The translations under genes were made by a program, and so were the position numbers. A stretch of DNA of 64,000 nucleotides from Chloroflexota bacterium (GTDB taxonomy: Bacteria > Vulcanimicrobiota > JAMCWD01): the NCBI GenBank assembly GCA_023475345.1, contig JAMCWD010000035.1:33101-97100 (forward strand), given 5' to 3'. The notes under the pieces are model-generated. The model made no database searches and was not told the origin of the DNA. It was given only the letters and a program-made list of their open reading frames with translations. Positions 33,594 through 41,566 of the stretch are shown here, piece by piece (within the stretch, counting starts at the first letter, position 1; each line of letters starts with the position of its first letter).

Positions 33594-34910
33594 TTACTTT
33601 ACTTCGCTCCAGCCCTTTTTCGACACTTCAATGCCTACATAAGGAGCTGAATTGACCAGGTCAAGATCCCTGTGAACTACGGAATTTCCATTATTGGTAA
33701 ATGTTTTACATATTATGGAGCCGTAGAAATCGTCGTTGCCGTTATAATGTAAATCCGCATTCGGCGCATATACGCCCATGTAACTTTCCGCATTGCCCCC
33801 GAGATGAATGGAAGTGCAGGTCTCGGTTCCTATAAGTACCAGGTTTTTCGGCCTCTCCGAGGTATTTGAAAAGCCATTCCCGGTATCGTGTACATCGCTC
33901 TTTGCAAAAACTATTGCTTGTCCCGATGAAATTCTCACACTGGCATGCCCGCTTATATGGATATCCCCGGTAAATACGTATGTGCCGGGTGTCAGAGTTA
34001 CCTGTTCCCAGCCCGAGATAGTCATATCGGAATAAGTTCCGGGCTGAAGCGTGCGCGAAGTATGTACATCTCCCATGCTGATCCCGGAAGGTGCGACTAT
34101 GTTCGGTATTTCGACAGGTGAGGAAGCCACTTTCTTTGTTCCGTAAATAACCGAATGAGACCCTTCCGAAATTGCAGTGCTGGGATCTCCATCGGGGCCG
34201 ATCTGAACATCTCCTCCGATTACGGTGTGGGAACCAAGCGAAATAATCGAAGGGCTGATTCCATTGGTTCCTATAGTGCCGTTTGTATTGCTATGTGTAC
34301 TCTCATATGTACCCTGGGCTGAATTCCAACTGTCCGTTCCTCCGTTTCCCGTGAAGGACATTGAATTATTTGAAAAAATGGCAAAATCGCTGAATGCCGA
34401 TTTCGGCACCGATTTTATCGATGCGAAAACCGCGCGCCGCGAAGTTCTCCCTGTGCCGGACGTTGATGTCCCTACGGAAATCAGTTGTAAAGTGCCTGCC
34501 GGGACTGTTCCCGCTCCGAAGTAACCGTCGGCGGCGCCTGTCCCGGTAATATTATCTATTGAAAAGAAAGGCGTGTTGGGTACCGGGGTATTGAAACTCA
34601 GCGAATATTCGGCCCCTCCGCCCGGGGCAGGCTTATTATCAAAGCCCGCCGACCAGAGATCCTCCGAATTTACATCGCTTAAAGTCAAAAACCCGGTATC
34701 CCATGCGTCGGAATTCACAATCTCGTGCAGTGCATCTGCAATCCCGGCCTGGGCGGCTTCAAATGCCGCCGCATCACGCTTGAATTTGTCCGCAAATGAA
34801 TTTGAAATTGCGTTTAATGACAGTAACGCAAACCCGAGCATGGCTACTATTACGATGACCCATATTGCGGCCAGTATGGCTGAGCCTGACGTTTTCTTTT
34901 TTGTCCCCAT
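33594..34910 (-). CDS. PilX-like pilin protein with repeat domain, set 2
   Basis: Protein of 438 residues paralogous to the gene at 23653-24879. N-terminal hydrophobic helix (SGSAILAAIWVIVIVAMLGFA) and PilX-type AAQAGIADALHEI. The long C-terminal domain has short beta repeats (SLGSHTVIGGDVQIGPDG, SEGSHSVIYG, ISGHASVRISSGQAI, LGGNAESYMGVYAPNADLHYNGNDDFYGSIICK). Shared landmarks with set 1 include DSWNSA.GTY, an IGP.G stretch and MGVYAPNAD/YGIYAPNAD. Likely a minor pilin carrying a beta-solenoid domain. Last gene of the operon. Confidence 0.75.
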   Translation of the reverse strand: MGTKKKTSGSAILAAIWVIVIVAMLGFALLSLNAISNSFADKFKRDAAAFEAAQAGIADALHEIVNSDAWDTGFLTLSDVNSEDLWSAGFDNKPAPGGGAEYSLSFNTPVPNTPFFSIDNITGTGAADGYFGAGTVPAGTLQLISVGTSTSGTGRTSRRAVFASIKSVPKSAFSDFAIFSNNSMSFTGNGGTDSWNSAQGTYESTHSNTNGTIGTNGISPSIISLGSHTVIGGDVQIGPDGDPSTAISEGSHSVIYGTKKVASSPVEIPNIVAPSGISMGDVHTSRTLQPGTYSDMTISGWEQVTLTPGTYVFTGDIHISGHASVRISSGQAIVFAKSDVHDTGNGFSNTSERPKNLVLIGTETCTSIHLGGNAESYMGVYAPNADLHYNGNDDFYGSIICKTFTNNGNSVVHRDLDLVNSAPYVGIEVSKKGWSEVK

Positions 34911-34953
34911 TTAAATCACCAGCTTTGTTTTAGTTTGAATGTTCGGCTTCTCT

Positions 34954-35565
34954 TCAATTGTTCATGGTTACCGTTCCGCTTACTACGGATGTATTATTTT
35001 TGCTGAACAACTCTTTTTGTGCGGTGATAGTTAATGTTACCGAAGAAGTATCCTGGTCCCCGACTGCATTTAACGAATTTATAGAATAAGCAACCACTCT
35101 GCCGGTCCCGTCACAATAATTCTGTAACTGGATTGTGGTTAAAGCGGTGGGCGTTGACGATGGAACATTTATATTTGTTACTTCCTTCCGGTATAAACGT
35201 TCATCGCCCTCCTGAAGGTAATAAATTATATATTTCTGCCAGACTATTTCTCCCTCGCTGTTTACCGTGATTAGAGTATTATCCGTGTTGTATGGAGAAA
35301 GCATACTTATTGCCTGTATGGTTCCCCCTGCCGTTGTTACACTGTCAAAACTTGAAGATTGTATGTCCCTGGTAATTTTTTCATAAGCAAGCCTGGCATT
35401 GATCTGGACTTCGCTCCTGACATCTCCCATCATCCAGAATCTTCTGGCAGGAATAAGCATCTGGTAAGTCAAACCGAAAATTATCAGCAAAAGTATCCCA
35501 CTCACCAGTACTTCCGTGATTGTAAAGCCTCTTTTTTTTCCAGGTAGAATAAAATTTCTTGTCAT
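34954..35565 (-). CDS. PilW-like minor pilin, set 2
   Basis: Pilin-like protein of 203 residues with leader KKRG/FTITEVLVSGILL, Glu at +5. The beta-rich body matches set 1 in QKYIIYYL...RLYRKEV and NYCDGTGR near the C-terminus. The leader before Gly is longer than in set 1 (about 13 residues). A PilW/GspJ-type role at the pilus tip is inferred from order (V-W-X) and length. Confidence 0.8.
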   Translation of the reverse strand: MTRNFILPGKKRGFTITEVLVSGILLLIIFGLTYQMLIPARRFWMMGDVRSEVQINARLAYEKITRDIQSSSFDSVTTAGGTIQAISMLSPYNTDNTLITVNSEGEIVWQKYIIYYLQEGDERLYRKEVTNINVPSSTPTALTTIQLQNYCDGTGRVVAYSINSLNAVGDQDTSSVTLTITAQKELFSKNNTSVVSGTVTMNN

Positions 35566-35625
35566 TTTCGGATGTTCAGTTGTAATTCCAACACCCCCAT
35601 TATTTCTATTTACACTTGACCTTAA

Positions 35626-36777
35626 TCAGTGTCCCCCACAACCACCGTTACCATTGCCGCCGTTATTACCATTGTTGCCATTATTACCATTATTACCATT
35701 ATTACCATTGTTACCATTGTTACCATTGTTACCATTATTGCCATTGTTGCCGTTGTTATCACCGTGATTATCGCCGCTGCAGCCGTCGCCTTCGTAGTGG
35801 CCGCCGCCGTTATTGTTGTGGTCATTGTCATCGCCTTGGTTGCCGCCACTGCCGTTGTTATCGCCGTGATTACCGCCGCTGCAGCCGTCGCCTTCGTAAT
35901 GGCCGCCACCGGTGTTATTGTTGTGGTCATTATCATCGCCATGATTGCCGCCGCTGCCGTTGTTATCATTGCCGTTGCTGTCATGGTCGTGATGATTGCC
36001 GCCACAGCCGTCACCTTCATAATGGCCGCTGCCGCCAGAGCCGTTACAGCCGCTGCCGTTGTAGTCATTGCCATTGCTGTCATGGTCGTGATGATGTTCA
36101 CCACAGCCATCGCCTTCATAATGACCGCTGCCACCATTGCCGTTGCAACCGCCACCGCCGTTGTTGTCGTGATCATTATCATCGCCGTGATTACCGCCGC
36201 CGCCGTTGTTGTCGTGGTCACCATCATCGCCGTGGTGACCGCCGCCGCCGTCGTGATCACCATCATCACCGTGATGATGGTGCCCCCCGCCGCCATCGTG
36301 ATCATCATCGCCGCCGCCAGGAGGATTTCCGCCGCCGCTGCTGCTGGATTCTTCTGCAGTTCCGTAAGCCAGGGATGCAACGTTTACGGTCTTCTTTCCT
36401 ATGTTTTCGAGCCAGGAAACCTCGGCAGAAATTACTTTCAAATCATCTCCCTGGGGGGTGACGGTTACCGCATAATCATAAGTAACACTTGAATTGGCGC
36501 CGTTAAATACGTCGCTCGTTGTAATCTGACCTGTTTTATTGCTTATTTCGTCGAAGCTTAATTTCCTTTGCTGTTCTATTACAGATTGTGCAATTGCCGT
36601 GGCTTTTCCGATATTGGAACTATGCTTGAGAAAAGCATGTCCTGTCGGAAAGACTGAAGCTATCCCAAGGAAAACCAGTGCCAGGATTGTCAGGCAGATC
36701 AAAACCTCGATCAATGAATAAGCAGATCTTGTCCTGCGTCTTGATAATCCTTTTGGAAAAGACAACTTCGATTCCAC
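35626..36777 (-). CDS. PilV-like minor pilin with ~240-residue Gly/Asn/Asp/His/Cys repeat tail, set 2
   Basis: Protein of 383 residues. The leader RRRTRSA/YSLIEVLICL has Glu at +5 but Ala instead of Gly before the likely cut. The pilin core ends near residue 142. The tail is built almost only of Gly, Asn, Asp and His, with seven Cys by eye and four copies of HYEGDGC spaced 33-41 residues apart, alternating with HHDHDSNGND and NHGDDNDHNNN blocks; it ends in about ten NNG/NGN triplet units. No ordinary PilV or GspI has this. Composition suggests a flexible, metal-binding or spacer tail outside the cell. The repeats are in frame throughout, so the protein is real; the antisense frames here are shadows. 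Confidence 0.8.
   Translation of the reverse strand: MESKLSFPKGLSRRRTRSAYSLIEVLICLTILALVFLGIASVFPTGHAFLKHSSNIGKATAIAQSVIEQQRKLSFDEISNKTGQITTSDVFNGANSSVTYDYAVTVTPQGDDLKVISAEVSWLENIGKKTVNVASLAYGTAEESSSSGGGNPPGGGDDDHDGGGGHHHHGDDGDHDGGGGHHGDDGDHDNNGGGGNHGDDNDHDNNGGGGCNGNGGSGHYEGDGCGEHHHDHDSNGNDYNGSGCNGSGGSGHYEGDGCGGNHHDHDSNGNDNNGSGGNHGDDNDHNNNTGGGHYEGDGCSGGNHGDNNGSGGNQGDDNDHNNNGGGHYEGDGCSGDNHGDNNGNNGNNGNNGNNGNNGNNGNNGNNGNNGNNGGNGNGGCGGH
35662..35760. repeat. 9-bp minisatellite (ATTRTTRCC, about 11 units)
   Basis: Eleven tandem nine-base units, encoding Asn-Gly-Asn type triplets at the C-terminus of the V-like pilin. Units differ only at two R positions. Gain or loss of a unit would keep the reading frame, changing tail length by three residues. 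Confidence 0.9.
35770..36130. repeat. About 100-120-bp imperfect tandem repeats in pilin tail
   Basis: Four imperfect units, each carrying the HYEGDGC codons (for example near 35785, 35890, 36010 and 36110 in antisense), with spacings of 34, 41 and 33 residues. Unequal recombination or slippage could change copy number in frame. Confidence 0.75.
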
Positions 36778-36793
36778 TTAAAATCACCCCCTG

Positions 36794-37459
36794 TTATTTA
36801 TTTTGGACCTGTTTCAGTTTTGTTTCGTCGATGACTATATCCCTGGGAGGCGCCCCCCATACCAGTTCTTCCGGCGTTCTGAAACCGCTCTCCAGAATTA
36901 CAAGCGATTCTTCCGGGCCGGGTTCGGCGCTTCCTATAGGCTCTATTACGAAATCTTCTTCCTGGCCCCGGGTTATGGAAGGCTCATACATTGCAAGTTC
37001 CCCCGGCAGTTCTTCTCTTGAACGATCCGCTTTTTTCGAAGGCAGAGGAACTTCATCGCCAAGGTTAACCCGGTCTCCTGCCTGCTCACGGGCCAGCAAA
37101 TTTTTAACCGTCAGGTTATCCTGTATCATTTTAGTGGCTTTTTGCTTGAAAAGATCAATATTTTTCAGGGTTTCCAGCGAATCTTTGACCTGCTCCTGAG
37201 CGCGCCATAATGTAACTGTAAGAAAAACGTTGACCCCCATCGAGACGACTAACAGAAAAAGCAATACTCCGACTCCCGATCTTAAGCTGGCAAGCGTCGT
37301 TTGTATTGTTTCAGTCGCTGCATGGATCTCCTGAAGATCGGTTTCGGGGATGCGCAGGGCATAAGCCGGAGCTATCGTTGTAATACAAAAAATAATAGTT
37401 CCAATCAAAAATAGATCTAAGCCTTTCAGTCCCTGCCCGATTTTTCTCAAAACAAACAC
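36794..37459 (-). CDS. Hypothetical membrane protein leading pilin set 2
   Basis: Protein of 221 residues, not recognised. A hydrophobic segment at about 14-34, a helix (ETDLQEIHAATETIQTTLAS), a second membrane span at about 64-85, then a coiled helix (AQEQVKDSLETLKNIDLFK) and an acidic, probably disordered C-terminal part. It is 16 bases upstream of the V-like pilin and directly behind the operon promoter, so it is the first gene of the set. It might be an assembly or anchoring factor for these pilins; there is no counterpart in set 1. Confidence 0.6.
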   Translation of the reverse strand: MFVLRKIGQGLKGLDLFLIGTIIFCITTIAPAYALRIPETDLQEIHAATETIQTTLASLRSGVGVLLFLLVVSMGVNVFLTVTLWRAQEQVKDSLETLKNIDLFKQKATKMIQDNLTVKNLLAREQAGDRVNLGDEVPLPSKKADRSREELPGELAMYEPSITRGQEEDFVIEPIGSAEPGPEESLVILESGFRTPEELVWGAPPRDIVIDETKLKQVQNK

Positions 37460-37500
37460 TGATACGAAATCCCTTCAAATATTTAGTATCATCCAATTTA

Positions 37501-37529
37501 ATTATATATTTTATGAAGGAACTAATCAA
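37501..37529 (-). promoter_or_regulatory. Near-consensus promoter of pilin set 2
   Basis: On the minus strand TTGATT (37529-37524), 17 bases, TATAAT (37506-37501). Predicted start about 37494, some 35 bases before the first gene. One of the best housekeeping-type promoters in the window. Confidence 0.7.
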
Positions 37530-37559
37530 TGTTCCATAAGAACCATAGGTATAGTTCTT
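37518..37559. promoter_or_regulatory. Two adjacent palindromes at the set 2 promoter
   Basis: Site 1, GGAAC-N8-GTTCC (37518-37535), covers the -35 box. Site 2 (37538-37559), AAGAAC-N10-GTTCTT with nine of eleven pairs matching, lies just upstream, centred about 54 bases before the predicted start. Both share GAAC...GTTC arms. This fits paired operator sites for one regulator, one positioned for activation and one for blocking. Confidence 0.5.
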
Positions 37560-37669
37560 AAGATGTAATACTTTTTTGATTAAATTTGATGCGGGTAAAG
37601 TAAAATTTCAGGCTGAGCTGCATCCAATAAAATCCATGCGCCAACTTCGGGAGCGAGGTCGAAGAATGA

Positions 37670-38071
37670 TCAGCAGTGACTCTCCTCGCACAACTCGACT
37701 AGCATTCCGAATGCGGAAGGGTGTATAAATATGACTTTCTTGCCTTCGGCCCCGATTGAAGGTTCCCCTATAAACCTGACGCCGCGCGATTTCAGATCTT
37801 CTACGGCTTTTTCCAGGTTTTCGACCTTGAATGCTATGTGTTGTATTCCCTGGCCGCGTTTTTCGATGTGGAGCGATATAGGGCTGTCCGGTGCCGTCCC
37901 GGAAAGAAATTCGAGCCGGACGTCCCCGGCCTTGAATATCGCCGCTTTCACTTTCTGGGATTCGACTTCATAATAGCCTGGATCTTCCTGTTCGAAGACC
38001 TTTTTGAATTCGTTAACGACTCCGACCAGGTCCTTTACCGCAATGCCGATGTGGTCAATCTTCAAATCCAT
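37670..38071 (-). CDS. Methylmalonyl-CoA epimerase
   Basis: Vicinal-oxygen-chelate enzyme of 133 residues, normal length, that interconverts the R and S forms of methylmalonyl-CoA in propionate or succinate metabolism. Metal-site marks: KIDHIGIAV at the start (His7), GIQHIAFKV in the middle (His), and the final Glu in MLVELCEE. LEFLSGTAPDSPIS and KRGQGIQHIA are family-typical. It begins four bases past the SGNH stop. No mutase subunits are in the window. Confidence 0.9.
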   Translation of the reverse strand: MDLKIDHIGIAVKDLVGVVNEFKKVFEQEDPGYYEVESQKVKAAIFKAGDVRLEFLSGTAPDSPISLHIEKRGQGIQHIAFKVENLEKAVEDLKSRGVRFIGEPSIGAEGKKVIFIHPSAFGMLVELCEESHC

Positions 38072-38075
38072 GATG

Positions 38076-39188
38076 TTACCTTCCTGTTTCTTTTTTCATT
38101 TTATTTATAGCCCGGTTCAAAATTCCCGTTTCTGTGGTGAATTTTAATAATTCTCCAGCGATTATCATGTGCCCTTCAGGCCCGGGGTGGACTTTATCCA
38201 GTTCCATGTCATATTTGCTGCCCGGCAGTTTGAGCCATAATTTGTAATAGCCGCCGGATTCAGGCGAGCCGACAGGCTCCCGAAAGGAAATTATGTTGTT
38301 ATTTATTTCGGTGCCTTCTTGAAACTTTGTGCTCAGAAGCTCGAATAAAATGCCATTTTCTTTGCAGTATTCCATCATCCTTGCTTCGTTATCTTTCGTT
38401 ATTGCGGTCATCTCGTTTATCGAGGCCGTAACTTCATCGGCGGGGTTGTTTCTGTGGATATAGCGCCAGATAAACATGTGGAGCCTGCTTTTAGAAAGCA
38501 GCCCTGTAATTGCCTGTATGAACTTGAACCGGTTTTTCCTGGCAAGAACGACGCCTTCAAGCTCATTGCCGTAAGCGGCGAGGATAACTAGGTGGGGCTT
38601 GTATATTCCGTTCAGATCTTTTAAAAGGCTGAAAACCTGTGAAGAACTGTATCCCGGCGAGCCCCCGTTAATGACATGGACGGGGCAGTTCAGTTTTTGC
38701 CTTAATAATTTTTCCAGGACAGCGGGATATGCCTGTTGTTCGTCAACTCCCCAGCCGAATACCCAGGAATCGCCCATTATTAAAACCCTCAGTTCCCCGG
38801 GGCGGCATGGAACCTCTTTATTTCTTATTCCATGCGAATTCAGGCGCATGATCCAGGGGGCGCCGAAATCTTTCTGAACACTTCGGAATTCAAATGTCTC
38901 TCTTTCAGGGAGAGTCCATATCCTGTCCGGGTGCCATATCCTGACATTGCTCAGCCTGAAAAGATCATCGCCGTATATTCCCTGTAAAGTTATCTCCGGC
39001 AGGATCAGAAATACGGCCAGGAAAACGATGTTTATGATCCATAGCACAGCGGGCGATTTCCATTTTCCCCCGGCATACCTGGCGAAAAGCCGCACCGTCA
39101 GGTAAAGCTGGATGATTACCAGGAACTGGATGATAAGTATCAGGAGCGCCTGGTTTGTCATCAGGAGATCCTGGGGATATTTAGTCAT
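38076..39188 (-). CDS. Membrane SGNH/GDSL hydrolase with two N-terminal spans
   Basis: Protein of 370 residues. Two membrane spans at about 12-34 and 47-66 precede an SGNH domain: GDSWVFGWGV, NGGSPGYSSSQ, AAYGNELEG and the Asp/His block LDKVHPGPEGHMIIA. It shares its catalytic logic with the gene at 12238 but has a different anchor. Probably deacylates or acylates a surface glycan. It is upstream of the epimerase with four bases between them, though a functional link is not evident. Confidence 0.8.
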   Translation of the reverse strand: MTKYPQDLLMTNQALLILIIQFLVIIQLYLTVRLFARYAGGKWKSPAVLWIINIVFLAVFLILPEITLQGIYGDDLFRLSNVRIWHPDRIWTLPERETFEFRSVQKDFGAPWIMRLNSHGIRNKEVPCRPGELRVLIMGDSWVFGWGVDEQQAYPAVLEKLLRQKLNCPVHVINGGSPGYSSSQVFSLLKDLNGIYKPHLVILAAYGNELEGVVLARKNRFKFIQAITGLLSKSRLHMFIWRYIHRNNPADEVTASINEMTAITKDNEARMMEYCKENGILFELLSTKFQEGTEINNNIISFREPVGSPESGGYYKLWLKLPGSKYDMELDKVHPGPEGHMIIAGELLKFTTETGILNRAINKMKKETGR

Positions 39189-39296
39189 TTATGAAACGCC
39201 TCGCGGGACTGGTCATTTATATAATAATCCTGCATAATTATTCATTATGGAACATGAGTTTCCTTTGATTGCCGCTGGAGGAGTTGGAAAGCCGTC

Positions 39297-40820
39297 GTGG
39301 AAATCTGCCTCGTGAAAAAAATAATAGTTTTGTTGCTCATCATATTTACAACAGTTTACGGATGTCAGCCCAAGCCTGCTGAAACCACGCCATCTATTAA
39401 CGATTTGATCGGGATTGCAAACCGGTCGTTGAAAAACGGGAACATGCAGGAAGCCGGGAAAGCTTATGCCCGCGCAATAAAAGAGGCCGAATCAAAAAAC
39501 ATGGCCGAACTCCCCGCGCTATATTGTGATATGGCCCAGCTTCTCAGTGACGAAAAAGAAGCCGGGCAGGCGGAATTATATTACAAAAAAGCTTACGATA
39601 TATACAGCCGTAACCCCGGCAAAAATGCCTCCGACCTTTACACCTGTAAAGAAAACCTCTCCGAAACATACACCAGGATGGGCATGTATGACAAAGAACA
39701 GCTTCTCGATAAAGAGTTTATGGTTCTCCTGGCCGGGGCGGTTGAAAAAGACCCTCAAAACCCTTACCTCCGGCTCATCCTGGGAAATTCTCTCGTAGAT
39801 AAAACGAAGTATAAAGAAGCCGCTGACGTATTTGAGAAGATGCTCTCTTTGAACATCCCTCCCGAATTGAAGGCGGAGGTACTCATAGATCTCGCCCAGG
39901 CAAAGCGTATATTGAACAAGTTCAACCTGGGGGTCGTCGGTGTCGATAAGTTTGCCCTGAAGACCGGTCTGAACGACCTTGAAGAAGCCGGGAACATTAT
40001 CGGCACGATTAAGAACCCCGTGGAAAGAGGCCGCCTCCGTATGCTTTTAGGGGAGGAATATTACGAGCGCATCGACCCCGACCCTGAAGAACGGAGGGCG
40101 GAAGAAGGGCTGGAAACAGGAACGACGCCCGAATATGAAAAATTCCGCGATTCGATGATAGCATTTTCCGAGAAAAATTTACGGCTGGCTTTAAACTCTT
40201 TGAACAATGACGAAGATTTGATGGACATGCTCAGAACAAGTCTCCATCTGGCCCGGGTGCTTGTGCTTTCAGGCAGGCCAGTCGATGCCCGGGCGGAGAT
40301 GAACAGGACTTATGATTTGATCTCTAAAGTTCCGGGTCTGTCGGACAGGGTGTCGTTGTATTTTATTGCAGCGGAGGGGTACCTGCTTCTTGCTGAAACT
40401 ACAGGCAAAAAAGAAGACAGGGACAGCGCTGTTTCGCCGCTTCTGAAAGTCATCGAACTTGACCCTAACGGCAAGGACGCCCTCCAGGCCCAGACCTGCC
40501 TTGCGCGGTTATATATGGTGGACGGAGATTTGAGCGATGCGCTGAAAGCCCTTGCGGACGCCAATGAGATCATGAAGAAACGGGCCGGATCCAAAGAGGG
40601 CGGTGATATTTCGGACGAGTGGGTATTCGGCATGATCATCCTGGCCCTGGACAGGAGCGTTATTACAGGCTCGCGCGATGATCAATCATCCCTTTACGGC
40701 AGGCTCCGCTCATCCATGGACAGGCTCAACGAGCTTGTCAGGGACGGCAGGTATGCCGAAGCTACAAAGACTGTCGATAATATCCTGGCGGAAATCGTCT
40801 CAGAGAGAGACGGCAAATGA
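39297..40820 (+). CDS. TPR lipoprotein
   Basis: Protein of 507 residues with a signal peptide (VKKIIVLLLIIFTTVYGC; Cys at about 23) and many TPR-type helical pairs (ANRSLKNGNMQEAGKAYARAI, ALYCDMAQLLSDEKEAGQAELYYKKAY). GTG 39297 follows GGAGGAG by 13 bases; GTG 39312 gives a tidier signal peptide but no better ribosome site. It overlaps the next TPR gene by ATGA. It is likely a periplasmic-facing scaffold. No enzyme domain seen. Confidence 0.75.
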   Translation: MEICLVKKIIVLLLIIFTTVYGCQPKPAETTPSINDLIGIANRSLKNGNMQEAGKAYARAIKEAESKNMAELPALYCDMAQLLSDEKEAGQAELYYKKAYDIYSRNPGKNASDLYTCKENLSETYTRMGMYDKEQLLDKEFMVLLAGAVEKDPQNPYLRLILGNSLVDKTKYKEAADVFEKMLSLNIPPELKAEVLIDLAQAKRILNKFNLGVVGVDKFALKTGLNDLEEAGNIIGTIKNPVERGRLRMLLGEEYYERIDPDPEERRAEEGLETGTTPEYEKFRDSMIAFSEKNLRLALNSLNNDEDLMDMLRTSLHLARVLVLSGRPVDARAEMNRTYDLISKVPGLSDRVSLYFIAAEGYLLLAETTGKKEDRDSAVSPLLKVIELDPNGKDALQAQTCLARLYMVDGDLSDALKALADANEIMKKRAGSKEGGDISDEWVFGMIILALDRSVITGSRDDQSSLYGRLRSSMDRLNELVRDGRYAEATKTVDNILAEIVSERDGK

Positions 40821-41566
40821 AAAGAACCGGCGCGGTTATTGTAATCATACTGATGATTCTTCTTTCGGCGGTTTTGATTTTCCATAAAAACGCTGCGCGA
40901 CTGTTGTATTCGGCAGGCAAAAAAAATATTAAAACATCTCCTGCCGTTTCGGAATGCTGCCTGGACGCGGCCCATTACATGGACCGCGGAAACCAGGAGA
41001 TCATGTGTGCACTTGCGGATCTTTACCTTGAAACGAACCGGCCTGAAAAACAGGCCGGCATACTTGAGCAATATGCGTCGTTATATCCACGCGACCCGTA
41101 TCCTCATCATGCCCTGGGGATCCTGTATTACCGGATGAAAAAATTCGGGCCTGCCGAAAAGGAATTGGGCATCGCTTCGGGATTGTCCGATACAAGCTCC
41201 GAATCCCTGGAAGCGAATATCGTCCTGGGCCGCCTTCTCATAGTTTCCGGCAGATACGGCGAAGGACTCGATACACTTGAGAAAGCAATGTCCCGGCTTA
41301 AAAATTTAAATAAAGAAAATCCCCAGAAAGAAGTCCTTTTCGGCATGGTGCTTTCTGCGATAACGATTAACAGGAACGATCCCGGCATAAAAGAAGACAG
41401 GCCGGGAAATATAGATCAGGTGTCCGAATCGATTAATCGGGCCAGGGGATACCTTGAAAAAAAAGATTACGGCTCGCTGGAAGCCGAACTTAAAAAACTG
41501 ATGGCTCGTTTAAAAAAGGAGCCCCGTTCCGGAGATTTGCCCGAGATCAACCCCAGGGAAATTTAG
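40817..41566 (+). CDS. Membrane-anchored TPR protein
   Basis: Protein of 249 residues: one N-terminal span (residues 6-23), then TPR repeats (IMCALADLYLETNRPEKQAGILEQYASLYPRDPYP...ALGILYYRMKKFGPAEKELGIA). Co-translated with the preceding TPR lipoprotein. Its last 20 bases overlap, tail to tail, the gene on the other strand. Function unknown. Confidence 0.7.
   Translation: MKRTGAVIVIILMILLSAVLIFHKNAARLLYSAGKKNIKTSPAVSECCLDAAHYMDRGNQEIMCALADLYLETNRPEKQAGILEQYASLYPRDPYPHHALGILYYRMKKFGPAEKELGIASGLSDTSSESLEANIVLGRLLIVSGRYGEGLDTLEKAMSRLKNLNKENPQKEVLFGMVLSAITINRNDPGIKEDRPGNIDQVSESINRARGYLEKKDYGSLEAELKKLMARLKKEPRSGDLPEINPREI

Noticed and set aside
35640..36300. CRISPR-like array
   Set aside because: Repeats are contiguous, in frame and without unique spacers; no cas genes are present.
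35616..36492. Long open frames on the plus strand across the repeat region
   Set aside because: They are antisense shadows of the repeat-coded pilin tail; they lack ribosome sites and consist of artefactual Ile/Thr/Ala or Cys/His/Arg runs.
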